Program-made: the position numbers and the translations under genes | The notes under the pieces: model-generated | Seen by the model: only the letters and a program-made list of their open reading frames with translations | What the model was told of the DNA's origin: nothing | Databases searched by the model: none | DNA from: Mycobacterium nebraskense | GTDB lineage: Bacteria > Actinomycetota > Actinomycetes > Mycobacteriales > Mycobacteriaceae | Assembly (NCBI RefSeq): GCF_002102255.1 | Contig: NZ_LQPH01000188.1 | Coordinates: forward strand, 31,449 to 95,448 | DNA: 64,000 nt | Direction: 5' to 3' | In this document: positions 8,934 to 16,769 of the stretch, in pieces | Layout: each line of letters begins with the position of its first letter | Position numbering within the stretch: the stretch's first letter is position 1

Positions 8934-9163
8934 GCGTGCACCCTAACCCGCCGACGATGCGGACCTCTTGGCGGCTTAATCGTCGCAAAAAAGTGCCGAC
9001 CAAAGAGTTACGCAAATGATCCGCGCGTCGCGGCGTCAAGAATTTCCCCGACTAGCTACTGTCCAGTAACATCGACAGGGATTGATGCCATAACGCGCTG
9101 AGATCCAGGCAGGTTTGGTCAGCGGTCCTGTGGTTCCTGGCCACACGAACTGCCAGGGTCTGG

Positions 9164-9177
9164 GTTCAACGTTGAAC
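9164..9177. promoter_or_regulatory. 14-bp perfect palindrome upstream of SDR gene
   Basis: GTTCAACGTTGAAC is a perfect palindrome placed directly before the ribosome-binding site GAGGAGG of the SDR gene at 9189. It could be a repressor operator. No adjacent regulator gene explains it. Confidence 0.4.
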
Positions 9178-9188
9178 ACGAGGAGGTC

Positions 9189-9866
9189 ATGGCAGTGGAG
9201 GTGCTGGTCACCGGCGGGGACACCGAGCTGGGGCGCACAGTGGCCGAAGGCTTTCGCGATGACGGTCACAAGGTGACCCTCGTGGGTGCGCGGCGCAGCG
9301 ATCTGGAGGTCGCCGCCAAGGAATTGGACGTGGACGCGATCGTCTGCGACACCACCGACCCGGCCAGCCTGACCGAGGCCCGTGGCTTGTTCCCCCACCA
9401 CCTGGACACCATCGTTAACGTGCCGGCGCCCTCCTGGGAAGCCGGTGACCCACGCACCTACTCGATCGCCGACACGGCCAACGCGTGGCGGAATGCCTTG
9501 GACGCCAACGTGCTTTCGGCGGTGCTGACGGTGCAGACCGTGGGTGATCACCTTCGCTCGGGTGGCTCCATCATCAGCGTGGTGCCCGAGAACCCGCCCG
9601 CCGGCAGCGTCGACGCCGCGATCAAAGCGACCCTGTCGAATTGGGTCGCGGGACAGGCGAGCATCTTCGGCACGCGTGGCATCACTGTCAACGCCGTGGC
9701 CAGCGGGCGCAGCGCCCAGCCCGGCTACGACGGCCTCTCCCGCACGCCCCCGTCGGTCGCCGTCGAGGTCGCCCGTTTGGCGCTGTTCCTGACCACCCCG
9801 GCGGCGCGCCACATCACCGGCCAGACGCTGCACGTCAGCCACGGCGCGCTCGCGCAATTCGGCTGA
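9189..9866 (+). CDS. Degenerate short-chain dehydrogenase/reductase (Rv1856c-like)
   Basis: 225 residues with an SDR Rossmann fold: an N-terminal TGGDTELGRTVAEGF in place of the usual TGxxxGxG, and a C-terminal GITVNAVASGRS and ITGQTLHVSHGAL typical of the family. The catalytic YxxxK is altered. The Lys is present in DAAIKATLSNW, but the position four before it is Asp, not Tyr. It may therefore be a non-catalytic SDR or use another acid. The start is supported by GAGGAGG just upstream. An F420-type oxidoreductase follows after 59 bases on the same strand. Confidence 0.85.
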   Translation: MAVEVLVTGGDTELGRTVAEGFRDDGHKVTLVGARRSDLEVAAKELDVDAIVCDTTDPASLTEARGLFPHHLDTIVNVPAPSWEAGDPRTYSIADTANAWRNALDANVLSAVLTVQTVGDHLRSGGSIISVVPENPPAGSVDAAIKATLSNWVAGQASIFGTRGITVNAVASGRSAQPGYDGLSRTPPSVAVEVARLALFLTTPAARHITGQTLHVSHGALAQFG

Positions 9867-9925
9867 GGGCGTAATCCGCGGCCGAGCCGTACCGTCCCGC
9901 GCGGCGCCGCACTACGGTAGATCGC

Positions 9926-10843
9926 GTGGCTATTCGACTCGGTCTGCAAATTCCCAACTTCTCCTACGGCACCGGGGTGGAGCAGCTCTTCCCCACTGTT
10001 CTGGCTCAGGCCCGCGAGGCCGAATCGGCTGGTTTCGACTCGGTCTTCGTGATGGACCACTTCTACCAACTGCCCATGCTGGGAGATCCCGACCAGCCGA
10101 TGCTGGAGGCCTACACCGCCCTGGGCGCGCTGGCCACCGCCACCGAACGAGTTCAGTTGGGCACCTTGGTAACCGGCAACACCTACCGCAACCCGGCGCT
10201 ACTGGCGAAGACCATCACCACCCTCGATGTGGTGAGCCAGGGCCGCGCGATCCTGGGGATCGGCACCGGCTGGTTCGAACTCGAACACGACCAACTGGGT
10301 TTCGAATTCGGCACCTTCACCGACAGGTTCAACCGGCTTGAGGAGGCGCTGCAGATCATCCTGCCGATGATCAAGGGTGAGCGGCCGACCTTCTCCGGCA
10401 AGTGGTACCAGGTGCGCGAGGCGCTCGCGAATCCGCGCTTCCGCGAACACATTCCGCTGATGATCGGCGGCAGCGGTGAGAAGAAGACAATCCCCCTCGC
10501 CGCGCGCCACTTCGATCACCTGAACGTAATCGCCGGATTCGACGAGCTGCCAGGCAAATTGGAGGTTGTCCGCCGGCGCTGCGAGGACATCGGCCGTGAC
10601 CCGGCGACGCTGGAAACCAGTACGTTGACCACGGTGCTGATCGACGAGAACGCGAAACCCGATCAGATTCCGGCCGAAATGGCGCAGCGCATGGTGGTCG
10701 GCAGCCCCGACTCGGTCGCCGACCAGATCAAGGCCAAAGTCGTGGACGCCGGCATCGACGGCGTGATCATCAACCTGCCCTTCTACACCCCCGGCGTGAT
10801 CAGCGCCGTGGGTGACGCGCTGCGCCCGGTCGTCGGCCTTTAG
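9926..10843 (+). CDS. LLM-class F420-dependent oxidoreductase (Rv1855c-like)
   Basis: 305 residues, start codon GTG. The sequence IRLGLQIPNFSYGTG, SVFVMDHFYQLPM, TLVTGNTYRNPALLAKTI and RAILGIGTGWFELEH is the standard luciferase-like TIM-barrel pattern of actinobacterial F420-dependent enzymes. The IPLMIGGSGEKKTIPLAARH segment is also typical of this group. It should use reduced or oxidised coenzyme F420 on an unknown substrate. It sits downstream of the degenerate SDR, possibly co-transcribed. Confidence 0.9.
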   Translation: MAIRLGLQIPNFSYGTGVEQLFPTVLAQAREAESAGFDSVFVMDHFYQLPMLGDPDQPMLEAYTALGALATATERVQLGTLVTGNTYRNPALLAKTITTLDVVSQGRAILGIGTGWFELEHDQLGFEFGTFTDRFNRLEEALQIILPMIKGERPTFSGKWYQVREALANPRFREHIPLMIGGSGEKKTIPLAARHFDHLNVIAGFDELPGKLEVVRRRCEDIGRDPATLETSTLTTVLIDENAKPDQIPAEMAQRMVVGSPDSVADQIKAKVVDAGIDGVIINLPFYTPGVISAVGDALRPVVGL

Positions 10844-10957
10844 CCGCCGACGCCGCTCGCGTGGGGTCGCGGATTAGTCGCGCCGCGGTAATACTTCCTC
10901 CTAGCAGCGTTCACCTGCGCCACAACGGCGCAGCGCAGAAGAGGGCCGGGAGAGGCC

Positions 10958-11338
10958 ATGAAGAAACGAGCCCTGGCGGTGATCGCGGTCGGTGTGGCGT
11001 TCGCCGCGCCCTCGATCGCGCACGCCGACAACAACGCGATCGCGATGGCGATATCGGACTCCACCGGCCACATCGACATCGCCGACGGAGCCGCCAGCCC
11101 GGGTGCTGCCGAGAAGGCGGTGATGGAAACGTGCCGCAAGACCATCAGCGACTGTCGTCTGCTGGCCAGCGGGCAGGGCGGATGCGTGGCGCTCGTATTG
11201 AACGCGGCCAAATCGAGATACTTCGGTGGCTGGGGTCCGACGCGCGAAGAAGCGGAGGCAGCCGCGCTCGGACGCGCCCCCGGCGGAACGATCCAACAAG
11301 GCCACGACCACTGCGCGGGAGAAGGCTCCAGCCAGTGA
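10958..11338 (+). CDS. Secreted DUF4189-family protein
   Basis: 126 residues with a clear signal peptide (MKKRALAVIAVGVAFAAPSIAHA, cleavage after AHA). The mature part has four Cys residues (in METCRKTISDC, GGCVALVLN and HDHC) that could form two disulfides. The pattern ESC/W-type repeat with GGCVALV and a late GGWGPTREEAEAAAL segment fits the DUF4189 family of small exported proteins of unknown function. As recalled, no such gene lies between Rv1855c and ndh in H37Rv, so it is an insertion relative to that genome or a loss there. A start at 10958 is supported by GGGAGAGGCC just upstream. Confidence 0.82.
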   Translation: MKKRALAVIAVGVAFAAPSIAHADNNAIAMAISDSTGHIDIADGAASPGAAEKAVMETCRKTISDCRLLASGQGGCVALVLNAAKSRYFGGWGPTREEAEAAALGRAPGGTIQQGHDHCAGEGSSQ

Positions 11339-11419
11339 CCGCGGCTTGGTGCCGGAGAGGCTGATAAGTACGCCACAGCGCCCGTCGCCCACCAGGCATT
11401 TCGGCCCTGTAGAACGTTA

Positions 11420-11435
11420 GTGTTGCAAACAACAC
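11420..11435. promoter_or_regulatory. Dyad over the candidate ndh promoter
   Basis: GTGTTG-CAAA-CAACAC is a perfect six-base inverted repeat about 95 bases before the ndh start. It overlaps TTGCAA (11423-11428), which with TATTAG (11445-11450) gives a possible -35/-10 pair with a 16-base spacer. It is a candidate repressor site for ndh. Confidence 0.4.
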
Positions 11436-11530
11436 ATGCTTATCTATTAGGTTTCCGGGTATCCGCCTGACTAGCGTTGTGGCTAACTGCAGTCGCGTGT
11501 CCAAAAGCCCCAGTCAGGAGCAGCGGAAAC

Positions 11531-12919
11531 ATGAGTCCCCCACCAGAAACCACAGCTGGAACCGAACGTCGCCACCAGGTCGTCATCATCGGTTCGGGAT
11601 TCGGTGGACTCAACGCGGCAAAGAAACTCAAGCATGCCAACGTCGACATCAAACTGATCGCGCGCACCACCCATCACCTGTTTCAGCCGTTGCTGTACCA
11701 GGTGGCGACGGGCATCGTGTCCGAAGGCGACATCGCCCCGCCCACCCGGGTCGTCCTGCGCAGGCAGCGCAACGTCCAGGTTCTCCTCGGTGACGTCACG
11801 CATATCGATCTGGCCGGGAAGTACGTGGTCTCCGATTTGCTCGGCCACACCTACGAAACCCCTTACGACAGCCTGATTATCGCCGCGGGCGCGGGCCAGT
11901 CGTACTTCGGCAACGACCACTTCGCCGAGTTCGCGCCCGGCATGAAGTCGATTGACGACGCGCTAGAGGTGCGCGGCCGGATCTTGAGCGCGTTCGAACA
12001 AGCCGAACGGTCGCGCGATCCGGAACGACGGGCCAAGCTGCTGACGTTCACCGTCATCGGCGCCGGCCCCACCGGCGTCGAAATGGCCGGGCAGATTGCG
12101 GAATTGGCGACCCACACGCTGAAGGGCTCGTTCCGTGGCATCGACTCCACCAAGGCGCGAGTGATCCTGCTCGACGCCGCCCCCGCCGTGCTGCCGCCGT
12201 TCGGCGACAAGCTGGGTACGCGGGTGCGCGACCGGCTGGAGAAGATGGGCGTGGAGATCCAGTTGGGAGCGATGGTCACCGACGTCGACCGCAACGGCAT
12301 CACGGTCAAGGACTCCGACGGCACGATCCGGCGCATCGAGTCTGCCTGCAAGGTGTGGTCCGCGGGTGTGCAGGCCAGCGGGCTGGGCCGAGACCTGGCA
12401 GAGCAGTCGTCGGTGGAACTCGACCGGGCCGGCCGGGTCAAGGTGCTGCCCGACCTGTCGATCCCGGGGCACCCCAGCGTGTTCGTGGTCGGCGACATGG
12501 CCGCCGTCGAAGGCGTTCCAGGCGTGGCGCAGGGCGCGATCCAGGGCGCCAAGTATGTCGCCAACACGATCAAAGCCGAACTGGGCGGGGCCGACCCGGC
12601 AGAGCGCGAGCCGTTCCAGTACTTCGACAAGGGGTCGATGGCCACCGTTTCGCGGTTCTCCGCGGTGGCCAAGGTCGGCCCGTTGGAGTTCAGCGGCTTC
12701 ATCGCCTGGCTGATGTGGCTGGTGCTGCACCTGGTTTACCTGGTCGGGTTCAAGACCAAGGTCAGCACGTTGCTGTCGTGGACGGTGACCTTCCTGAGCA
12801 CCCGGCGCGGCCAGCTGACCATCACCGAGCAGCAGGCATTCGCCCGCACCCGCCTCGAACAACTGGCGGTGCTCTCCGCGGAAGCCAAGCGCCCGGCGGC
12901 CGCCAAGCGAGCGAGTTGA
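11531..12919 (+). CDS. ndh: Type II NADH dehydrogenase (NDH-2, Rv1854c-like)
   Basis: 462 residues. The FAD-binding GxGxxG is in HQVVIIGSGFGGLNAAKKL, a second nucleotide-binding GxGxxG is in FTVIGAGPTGVEMAGQIAEL, and the FAD-contact GHPSVFVVGDMAAVEGVPG lies late. A C-terminal hydrophobic stretch (FIAWLMWLVLHLVYLVGFKTK) is the membrane anchor expected of mycobacterial NDH-2. It oxidises NADH and reduces menaquinone without proton pumping. An upstream in-frame GTG at 11477 exists, but the ATG at 11531 with CAGGAG upstream gives the usual N-terminus. The next gene in H37Rv would be the urease operon; here it is absent. Confidence 0.95.
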   Translation: MSPPPETTAGTERRHQVVIIGSGFGGLNAAKKLKHANVDIKLIARTTHHLFQPLLYQVATGIVSEGDIAPPTRVVLRRQRNVQVLLGDVTHIDLAGKYVVSDLLGHTYETPYDSLIIAAGAGQSYFGNDHFAEFAPGMKSIDDALEVRGRILSAFEQAERSRDPERRAKLLTFTVIGAGPTGVEMAGQIAELATHTLKGSFRGIDSTKARVILLDAAPAVLPPFGDKLGTRVRDRLEKMGVEIQLGAMVTDVDRNGITVKDSDGTIRRIESACKVWSAGVQASGLGRDLAEQSSVELDRAGRVKVLPDLSIPGHPSVFVVGDMAAVEGVPGVAQGAIQGAKYVANTIKAELGGADPAEREPFQYFDKGSMATVSRFSAVAKVGPLEFSGFIAWLMWLVLHLVYLVGFKTKVSTLLSWTVTFLSTRRGQLTITEQQAFARTRLEQLAVLSAEAKRPAAAKRAS

Positions 12920-13067
12920 CCGGCCGGCCGTTCGGCTTGCCAGGTACTCAGCAGCCCGCGAAAGACGTTTCGGGATAGCGTAATTCGTGGATCGCAGCGG
13001 CGGAACGTGACGGTAGCCACCCCTTCGCCTCCACCCGCGCCCGCTCGCGCAACCCCACCCGGTTCGC

Positions 13068-13481
13068 CTACGCCTCGAGGTTCTGCAGCCGCACCTGGCC
13101 GCGGGCGACCACCTTGTCGTCGGCATCGGTGATGGTGACCAGCCACAACTGCTGGCGGCGGCCGCGGTGGATCGGTTCGGCAGCGCCGTACACCATGCCG
13201 GAGCCGATGGAACGCAGAAAGTCGGTGTTGTTGTTGACTCCCACGACGTTCCCACCGCCGCGGGTGGCGAGCCAGGTATAGGCGGCCACGCTGGCCATGC
13301 TTTCGATGATCGAGCAATAGACACCGCCGTGCACGAGGCCCATCGGCTGCAACAGTTTCGGGGTGACCTCGAGTTGGGCCCGGGCGCCGTCGGGGCTGAG
13401 TTCGGTGAATTGCAGCCCGATCTCCTGATCGAAGGGTGCGGTGAAATCCGGCGGGATGGTCGTCTCCGGAGGCTGTGGCAC
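13068..13481 (-). CDS. PaaI-type hotdog thioesterase (Rv1847-like)
   Basis: 137 residues with the hotdog thioesterase pattern LLQPMGLVHGGVYCSIIESMAS, where HGG and the following helix carry the acyl-thioester site. The family (PaaI/YbgC-like) hydrolyses acyl-CoA or aryl-CoA thioesters; the substrate is unknown. Its promoter region is unusual: on the minus strand TTGCAA-18-TATTCT overlaps an IdeR-like box, and the roughly 160-base leader contains a 12-bp perfect hairpin. This predicts iron-responsive expression (inference). Confidence 0.88.
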   Translation of the reverse strand: MPQPPETTIPPDFTAPFDQEIGLQFTELSPDGARAQLEVTPKLLQPMGLVHGGVYCSIIESMASVAAYTWLATRGGGNVVGVNNNTDFLRSIGSGMVYGAAEPIHRGRRQQLWLVTITDADDKVVARGQVRLQNLEA

Positions 13482-13548
13482 GTTCTGTGTCTACACCATC
13501 GGTCGGGTGACGGCGCTCGCGGCGGGAATCCTTGTCCCGGAAGCGGCT

Positions 13549-13577
13549 GAGCCCCGTGCCACTCGGGCACGGGGCTC
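13549..13577 (-). promoter_or_regulatory. GC-rich 12-bp hairpin in the thioesterase leader
   Basis: GAGCCCCGTGCC (13549-13560) and GGCACGGGGCTC (13566-13577) form a perfect 12-base-pair stem with a five-base loop and no T-tract. It lies between two divergent genes, so it does not end a known gene. If transcription of the thioesterase starts near 13643, it lies in that mRNA leader and may act as an attenuator or RNA stabiliser. Confidence 0.5.
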
Positions 13578-13649
13578 GCCGATCGAGTAGACCGGGGGTC
13601 ACTGCAGCCCTCAGGACTCTGCCGCGGTCGTTGTTCGCTCGACCCGGTT

Positions 13650-13679
13650 AGAATAGGCAAGCCTGCCCTAATTTTGCAA
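13650..13679 (-). promoter_or_regulatory. Candidate sigma-A promoter of the thioesterase gene
   Basis: Read on the minus strand, TTGCAA (13679-13674) and TATTCT (13655-13650) are separated by 18 bases. The IdeR-like box at 13653-13671 fills the spacer, so bound IdeR would block polymerase. Confidence 0.5.
13653..13671. promoter_or_regulatory. IdeR-like iron box (blaI/thioesterase spacer)
   Basis: ATAGGCAAGCCTGCCCTAA matches the 19-base IdeR consensus TTAGGTTAGGCTAACCTAA at 13 positions, and a second overlapping 19-mer from 13648 matches at 13. IdeR binds as two overlapping dimers, so overlapping registers are expected. It is the only such box in the spacer and overlaps the candidate thioesterase promoter. 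Confidence 0.55.
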
Positions 13680-13712
13680 GGACCTATTCGGCGGCGCGGT
13701 GAGACGCTGCGG

Positions 13713-13729
13713 TACGACCGTCGGTAGTA
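13713..13729. promoter_or_regulatory. Candidate BlaI operator upstream of blaI-like gene
   Basis: TACGACCG-T-CGGTAGTA is a 17-base palindrome with a single mismatched pair. The outer TAC...GTAGTA resembles the TACTACA/TGTAGTA arms known for BlaI/MecI operators. It ends 42 bases before the blaI-like start, a suitable place for autorepression. Confidence 0.5.
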
Positions 13730-13771
13730 ACCCGGAGTACGATGAGGTCGACGCTCAGGAGAGAACGCACT

Positions 13772-14191
13772 ATGGCGAAACTGACCCGGCTAGGGGATCT
13801 GGAACGAGCCGTGATGGATCACTTGTGGTCCACGCCGGAACCTCAAACGGTCCGCCAGGTCCATGATGCGTTGTCCGCGCGACGCGACCTTGCCTACACG
13901 ACGATCATGACTGTCCTGCAACGGCTGGCCAAGAAGAATCTGGTTTCCCAGATCCGCGACGACCGGGCCCACCGGTACGCACCCGTGCACGGTCGCGACG
14001 AGCTCGTCGCCGGGCTCATGGTCGACGCGCTGGCCCAGGCCGAAGATTCCGGCGGCAGGCAGGCCGCGCTTGTCCATTTCGTCGAGCGGGTGGGCGCCGA
14101 CGAGGCCGACGCGCTTCGGCGAGCGCTCGCCGAATTGGAAGCCAATCCACGCCATAATGCGCCATCCGCTGGCGCGTCGACGGAGGACTGA
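13772..14191 (+). CDS. blaI: BlaI/MecI-family transcriptional repressor (Rv1846c-like)
   Basis: 139 residues. A winged helix-turn-helix (LGDLERAVMDHLW, then RQVHDALSARRDLAYTTIMTVLQRLAKKNLVSQ) is followed by a dimerisation helix bundle (ELVAGLMVDALAQAEDSGGRQAALVHFVERV). This is the BlaI repressor family, which in M. tuberculosis controls the beta-lactamase gene and other targets. The start at 13772 is chosen because AGGAGAG precedes it by eight bases; the frame is open ten codons further up. The M56 protease gene follows after 14 bases, forming the usual blaI-blaR pair. Confidence 0.93.
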   Translation: MAKLTRLGDLERAVMDHLWSTPEPQTVRQVHDALSARRDLAYTTIMTVLQRLAKKNLVSQIRDDRAHRYAPVHGRDELVAGLMVDALAQAEDSGGRQAALVHFVERVGADEADALRRALAELEANPRHNAPSAGASTED

Positions 14192-14205
14192 GGGAGACTG
14201 ACAGC

Positions 14206-15156
14206 GTGTCCGCGCTGGCCTTCACCATCCTTGCGGTGCTGCTGGTCGGCCCGGTGCCGGCCATGTTGGCACACGCGAGCTGGCCGCTGCGCGCCCCCCG
14301 CGCCGCGATGGTGTTGTGGCAGGCCATCGCGCTGGCCGCGGTTCTCTCGGCGTTCAGCGCCGGCATCGCGACCGCCAGTCGCCTGCTCATGCCCGGCCCC
14401 GACGGGCGACCCACCGCCAGCATCATCGGCGCAGCCGGCCGGCTCGGGTGGCCGCTGTGGGGGGCATACATCAGCGTCTTCGCACTGACCGTGCTGGTCG
14501 GCGCCCGATTGATGGTTGCCGTTGTCCGGGTGGCCATCGCCAATCGGCGCCGACGGGCCCATCACCGCATGGTGGTCGATCTGGTCGGAGTCGGCCACGG
14601 CGCGCCGCTTCGCCAGCCTTGTGCCCGTACGCGCGACCTCCGCGTCTTGGACGTTCCGCAGCCGCTTGCCTACTGCCTGCCGGGGGTGCGCAGTCGGGTG
14701 GTGGTCAGCGAGGGGGCGCTGAGCGCGCTCGCCGATGCGGAAGTCGCGGCGATCCTCACTCACGAGCGGGCGCATCTGCGGGCCCGGCACGACCTCGTCC
14801 TGGAAGCCTTCACCGCGGTGCACGCCGCGTTTCCCCGGCTGGTGCGTAGCGCGAACGCGCTCGGCGCGGTACAGCTGCTCGTCGAGTTGCTCGCCGACGA
14901 CGCCGCCGTGCGCGCGGAGGGTCGCGCTCCCCTGGCGCGGGCGCTGGTTGCCTGCGCGTCCGGGCGGGCGCCGTCCGGAGCACTGGCGGCGGGCGGCACC
15001 AGCACGGTGGTCCGCGTGCGCCGGCTGTGCGGGGGTGGCAACAGCCTGGCGTTGTCGGCGGCCGCATACCTGGCCGCGGTAGCCGTGTTCGTGGTGCCCA
15101 CCGTCGCGTTGGCCGTACCGTGGCTCACGGAGCTGCGGCGCCTGTTCAACCTCTGA
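14206..15156 (+). CDS. BlaR-like M56-family membrane metallopeptidase (Rv1845c-like)
   Basis: 316 residues, GTG start, with four hydrophobic segments and a zinc motif HERAH (AAILTHERAHLRARHDLVLE) facing the cytoplasm by family analogy. It should be the sensor/protease partner that cleaves BlaI to derepress targets. There is no visible C-terminal penicillin-binding sensor domain of the staphylococcal BlaR1 type, as usual for the mycobacterial protein, so the signal it senses is not evident. It is co-transcribed with the blaI-like gene. Confidence 0.9.
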   Translation: MSALAFTILAVLLVGPVPAMLAHASWPLRAPRAAMVLWQAIALAAVLSAFSAGIATASRLLMPGPDGRPTASIIGAAGRLGWPLWGAYISVFALTVLVGARLMVAVVRVAIANRRRRAHHRMVVDLVGVGHGAPLRQPCARTRDLRVLDVPQPLAYCLPGVRSRVVVSEGALSALADAEVAAILTHERAHLRARHDLVLEAFTAVHAAFPRLVRSANALGAVQLLVELLADDAAVRAEGRAPLARALVACASGRAPSGALAAGGTSTVVRVRRLCGGGNSLALSAAAYLAAVAVFVVPTVALAVPWLTELRRLFNL

Positions 15157-15256
15157 CGCAGCACCGGAGCCATCACCCCGGGCGGCCGTATGTCCGCTGT
15201 GCCACAGTGTGACGGAAAGCTTTTCGGCACAGTTCTCCGACTTGAGAGGCGAAGAC

Positions 15257-16726
15257 ATGGGTTCGTCGGATACCCCCCCGAGTTCCAAGACCGCTACCGC
15301 GCAAATCGGCGTCACCGGCCTGGCGGTGATGGGTTCGAACATCGCCCGCAATTTCGCCCACCACGGCTACACCGTGGCGCTGCACAACCGCTCGGTCGCC
15401 AAAACCGACGCGCTGCTCGCAGAGCACGGTGACGAGGGCAAGTTCGTGCGGTCGGAGACCATCGCGGAGTTTTTGGACGCCCTGGAGAAGCCGCGGCGGG
15501 TGCTCCTCATGGTCAAGGCCGGCGACCCCACCGACGCCGTCATCAACGAGCTCGCCGACGCCATGGAAGAAGGCGACATCATCATCGACGGCGGCAACGC
15601 GCTCTACACCGACACCATTCGCCGCGAGAAGGCGATGCGCGACCGGGGCCTGCACTTCGTCGGCGCCGGGATCTCCGGTGGCGAGGAAGGCGCGCTGAAC
15701 GGCCCGTCGATCATGCCGGGCGGTCCCGCCGAGTCCTATAAGTCGCTGGGCCCGCTGCTCGAGGAGATCTCCGCCCACGTCGACGGCGTCCCGTGCTGCA
15801 CGCACATCGGGCCCGACGGCGCCGGCCACTTCGTCAAGATGGTGCACAACGGCATCGAGTACTCCGACATGCAGCTGATCGGCGAGGCCTACCAGCTGCT
15901 GCGCGACGGACTCGGCAAGACCGCGGGCGAGATCGCCGACGTCTTCGACGAGTGGAACAAGGGCGACCTGGACAGCTTCCTGGTCGAGATCACCGCTCAG
16001 GTGCTGCGCCAGGCCGACGCCAAGACCGGGAAGCCGCTCGTCGACGTCATCCTCGATGAGGCCGAGCAGAAAGGCACCGGCCGCTGGACGGTGAAGTCGG
16101 CCCTGGACCTCGGGGTTCCGGTCACCGGCATCGCTGAGGCCGTGTTCGCCCGCGCGCTGTCGGGCTCGGTCACCCAGCGCAAGGCCACCACGGGGTTGGC
16201 CTCGGGCGAGCTGGGCGCCAAACCGAGCGACTCAAAGCAGTTCGTCGAGGACGTGCGGCAGGCCCTTTACGCATCCAAGATCATCGCGTACGCGCAGGGC
16301 TTCAACCAGATACAGGCCGGCAGCGCCGAATACGACTGGGGCATCACGCCGGGCGACCTGGCCACCATCTGGCGCGGCGGTTGCATCATCCGGGCGAAGT
16401 TCCTCAACCGTATCAAGGACGCGTTCGACGAAGACCCCGACCTGCCGACGCTGATCGTCGCGCCCTACTTCCGCAGCGCGATCGAGGCGGCGATCGACGG
16501 TTGGCGTCGCGTCGTGGTGACCGCCACGCAGCTGGGCATCCCGATCCCGGGCTTCTCCTCCGCGCTGTCCTACTACGACGCCCTGCGCACCGAGCGGCTG
16601 CCCGCGGCACTGACCCAGGGCCTGCGGGACTTCTTCGGCGCCCACACCTACGGCCGGACCGACGACGACCCGGACAAGCGCTTCCACACGCTGTGGAGCG
16701 GAGACCGCAGCGAAGTACCCGCCTAG
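15257..16726 (+). CDS. gnd1: 6-phosphogluconate dehydrogenase, decarboxylating (Gnd1, Rv1844c-like)
   Basis: 489 residues. The N-terminal Rossmann motif is IGVTGLAVMGSNIARNFA, and the catalytic Lys lies in GAGHFVKMVHNGIEYSDMQ. The C-terminal helical domain ends with SALSYYDALRTERLPAALTQ and AHTYGRTDDDPDKRFHTLWSGD. It converts 6-phosphogluconate to ribulose-5-phosphate and CO2 with NADP. The long-chain form is the class typical of E. coli-type dimers. The frame is open to 15209, but ATG 15257 gives an N-terminus like that recalled for H37Rv Gnd1. guaB1 follows after 43 bases. Confidence 0.96.
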   Translation: MGSSDTPPSSKTATAQIGVTGLAVMGSNIARNFAHHGYTVALHNRSVAKTDALLAEHGDEGKFVRSETIAEFLDALEKPRRVLLMVKAGDPTDAVINELADAMEEGDIIIDGGNALYTDTIRREKAMRDRGLHFVGAGISGGEEGALNGPSIMPGGPAESYKSLGPLLEEISAHVDGVPCCTHIGPDGAGHFVKMVHNGIEYSDMQLIGEAYQLLRDGLGKTAGEIADVFDEWNKGDLDSFLVEITAQVLRQADAKTGKPLVDVILDEAEQKGTGRWTVKSALDLGVPVTGIAEAVFARALSGSVTQRKATTGLASGELGAKPSDSKQFVEDVRQALYASKIIAYAQGFNQIQAGSAEYDWGITPGDLATIWRGGCIIRAKFLNRIKDAFDEDPDLPTLIVAPYFRSAIEAAIDGWRRVVVTATQLGIPIPGFSSALSYYDALRTERLPAALTQGLRDFFGAHTYGRTDDDPDKRFHTLWSGDRSEVPA

Positions 16727-16769
16727 CCGGGTACTACTTACAGGACACGAGGGGGCAGGGGCGACGGCG

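Noticed and set aside
6253..9039. A 928-codon minus-strand open frame covering modC, modB and modA
   Set aside because: Only its 3' part, from the ATG at 7359, is modC. The upstream part is Arg-rich, out of frame with the well-recognised modB and modA proteins, and an artefact of high GC.
11963..13660. A 565-codon minus-strand open frame across ndh and the thioesterase
   Set aside because: It is antisense to ndh and out of phase with the thioesterase frame; no recognised domain.
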